Assembly: GCA_964057225.1 (NCBI GenBank)
Contig: OZ059897.1
Span: 6,386,001 to 6,450,000 of the forward strand
DNA from: Auanema rhodensis
Lineage: Eukaryota; Nematoda; Chromadorea; Rhabditida; Rhabditidae
Direction of reading: 5' to 3'
Length of the DNA stretch: 64,000 nucleotides
Shown here: positions 62,930 to 64,000 of the stretch, piece after piece
Position numbering within the stretch: position 1 is the first letter of the stretch
How the letters are laid out: each line of letters opens with the position of its first letter
Position numbers and translations under genes: made by a program
Notes under the pieces: generated by a model
Told to the model about the DNA's origin: nothing
Databases searched by the model: none
What the model saw: the letters and a program-made list of their open reading frames with translations, nothing else

Positions 62930-63123
62930 AGGAAAAACCGTACAAAAAAAGATTTGAAAGAGAGTGTGTGAAAGAGAGTGTGTGAAAGAGAGAGAGAGAG
63001 ATGGAGGAAATGAAGGAAATGAAAAAGAGAGAGAATAAACATATACCATATTTACTATTACGTTTGAATCATAAAAAACTATTTTAATAATTACAATATA
63101 ATTCTAAATATATATAATTAGTT

Positions 63124-63156
<33 letters not shown>

Positions 63157-64000
63157 TCTAAAAGTATTATGCTTATTTTAAAAATATTTATAATGAAATA
63201 ATTATGTTCTTTCGATATTAGTTCGTATCTTCCTATTTCATATAAGTACTTTATACTCACTCACCACATTCAGCAAAACATTTCTTCATTTTATCTTTTC
63301 GTTCATTTGCTGCTTAATGCTACTACTATTTAGAAGAGTATGAACTGGAGTATATGCATATCTTACTTCATTGAAAATTACCTTTGGTCTCTCTCCCTCT
63401 CTCTTAGCAGCTCTATTACTCTCTCTATCTTGCCAACTATCACTTTTGCTCTTTTATTTCTCGCCTTTACCTCCTACACTAAATTATTTTCGCCTCAGTT
63501 ACCTAAAAACATTTCTTTCAAAATCTCTATTGAAATAGCTTGCACGTCTTAAATGTCAAAATTACGGCAATTGATCTTGAAATCTCAGGAGAGGTTGTGT
63601 GAGGGTGGACACGAATAGATGTCGTCATCCGTCAAGAAAACCTTTTGAAGCATTTTTCATCCAGAACCCTCTTTATTCATTCGAAAATCAGTGTTCGATA
63701 TATTGAGAATGAAGGCTGACAGGACAGACGAGTTATTTTTCTTTGTTTTACTGAATTTGTATACAATGCTCAAATATATTTATATAATAGATTGTCCTTC
63801 TTTCAAGAAAAAAAAGTAATTTCACATCATTTATTGTAAAATAATACTTAAAGCTGTCACTTATTACTATTTGTATACATATATACAAGCACACATAAGG
63901 CACACATCGTGTGTTGTTTTGTTTTTTTCTAGTTTTGTTACTAGGAAATTGAATAACTCATTCTTTCCATTGAAAAGCATCGCTTGACCAACCTGCTTTC

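Larger units (their letters stand above)
51100..64000. other. 13-kb gene-free region upstream of the GPCR
   Basis: No coding exon is supported. It holds AT-rich DNA, (GA)n and (AT)n tracts, a Tc1/mariner relic (58802-58996), a candidate TA-flanked inverted-repeat element (57667-58370), and islands of more complex sequence near 53580-53680, 59880-59960 and 60710-60900. Long upstream sequence is common for neuronal receptor genes, so these islands may be enhancers. A gene could begin beyond the right edge. Confidence 0.5.

Overview
The window looks like nematode nuclear DNA. It is AT-rich, its genes are cut into many exons, most introns are only about 43-52 nt with TTTCAG-type acceptors, several start codons sit a few bases after an acceptor-like AG (as in trans-splicing), and the RFX, MSH5 and exostosin-like genes match nematode architectures. 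The clade is not resolved; I name none. No rRNA, tRNA or CRISPR was found. Most genes are invisible as single ORFs, so I rebuilt them exon by exon; the models are by-eye predictions checked for reading-frame phase, not transcript-supported.

Layout. 1-2.6 kb (minus): an EXTL3/RIB-2-like heparan-sulfate glycosyltransferase running off the left edge, preceded in an operon-like pair by a MIC19/CHCHD3 MICOS subunit. 3.4-22.5 kb (plus): a 19-kb DAF-19/RFX transcription-factor gene with two phase-compatible alternative first exons, two introns of about 5 kb and a perfect X-box (the RFX target site) inside its own DNA-binding-domain intron. 23.1-25.5 kb (minus): a membrane phospholipase-B-like GDSL protein that appears to have lost catalytic residues. 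25.8-27.9 kb: poorly resolved minus-strand coding-like pieces. 28.4-29.3 kb (plus): a small MYND-like zinc-finger protein. 29.3-37.3 kb: gene-poor, microsatellite-rich DNA. 37.3-47.0 kb (plus): a collinear trio of alpha-N-acetylglucosaminidase (NAGLU, GH89), MSH5 with a long acidic C-terminal tail, and an unknown signal-peptide/transmembrane protein. 47.1-48.0 kb (minus): a small cysteine-containing secreted protein. 48.6-51.05 kb (minus): a rhodopsin-family GPCR. 51.1-64 kb: no gene seen, with (GA)n tracts, a Tc1/mariner transposase relic and a candidate 704-bp TA-flanked inverted-repeat element.

The genes do not form one pathway. The most coherent theme is regulatory: a ciliary master regulator with several probable promoters and X-boxes that suggest autoregulation. 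The most unusual proteins are the probable pseudoenzyme phospholipase B and the NAGLU with a substituted acid/base motif.
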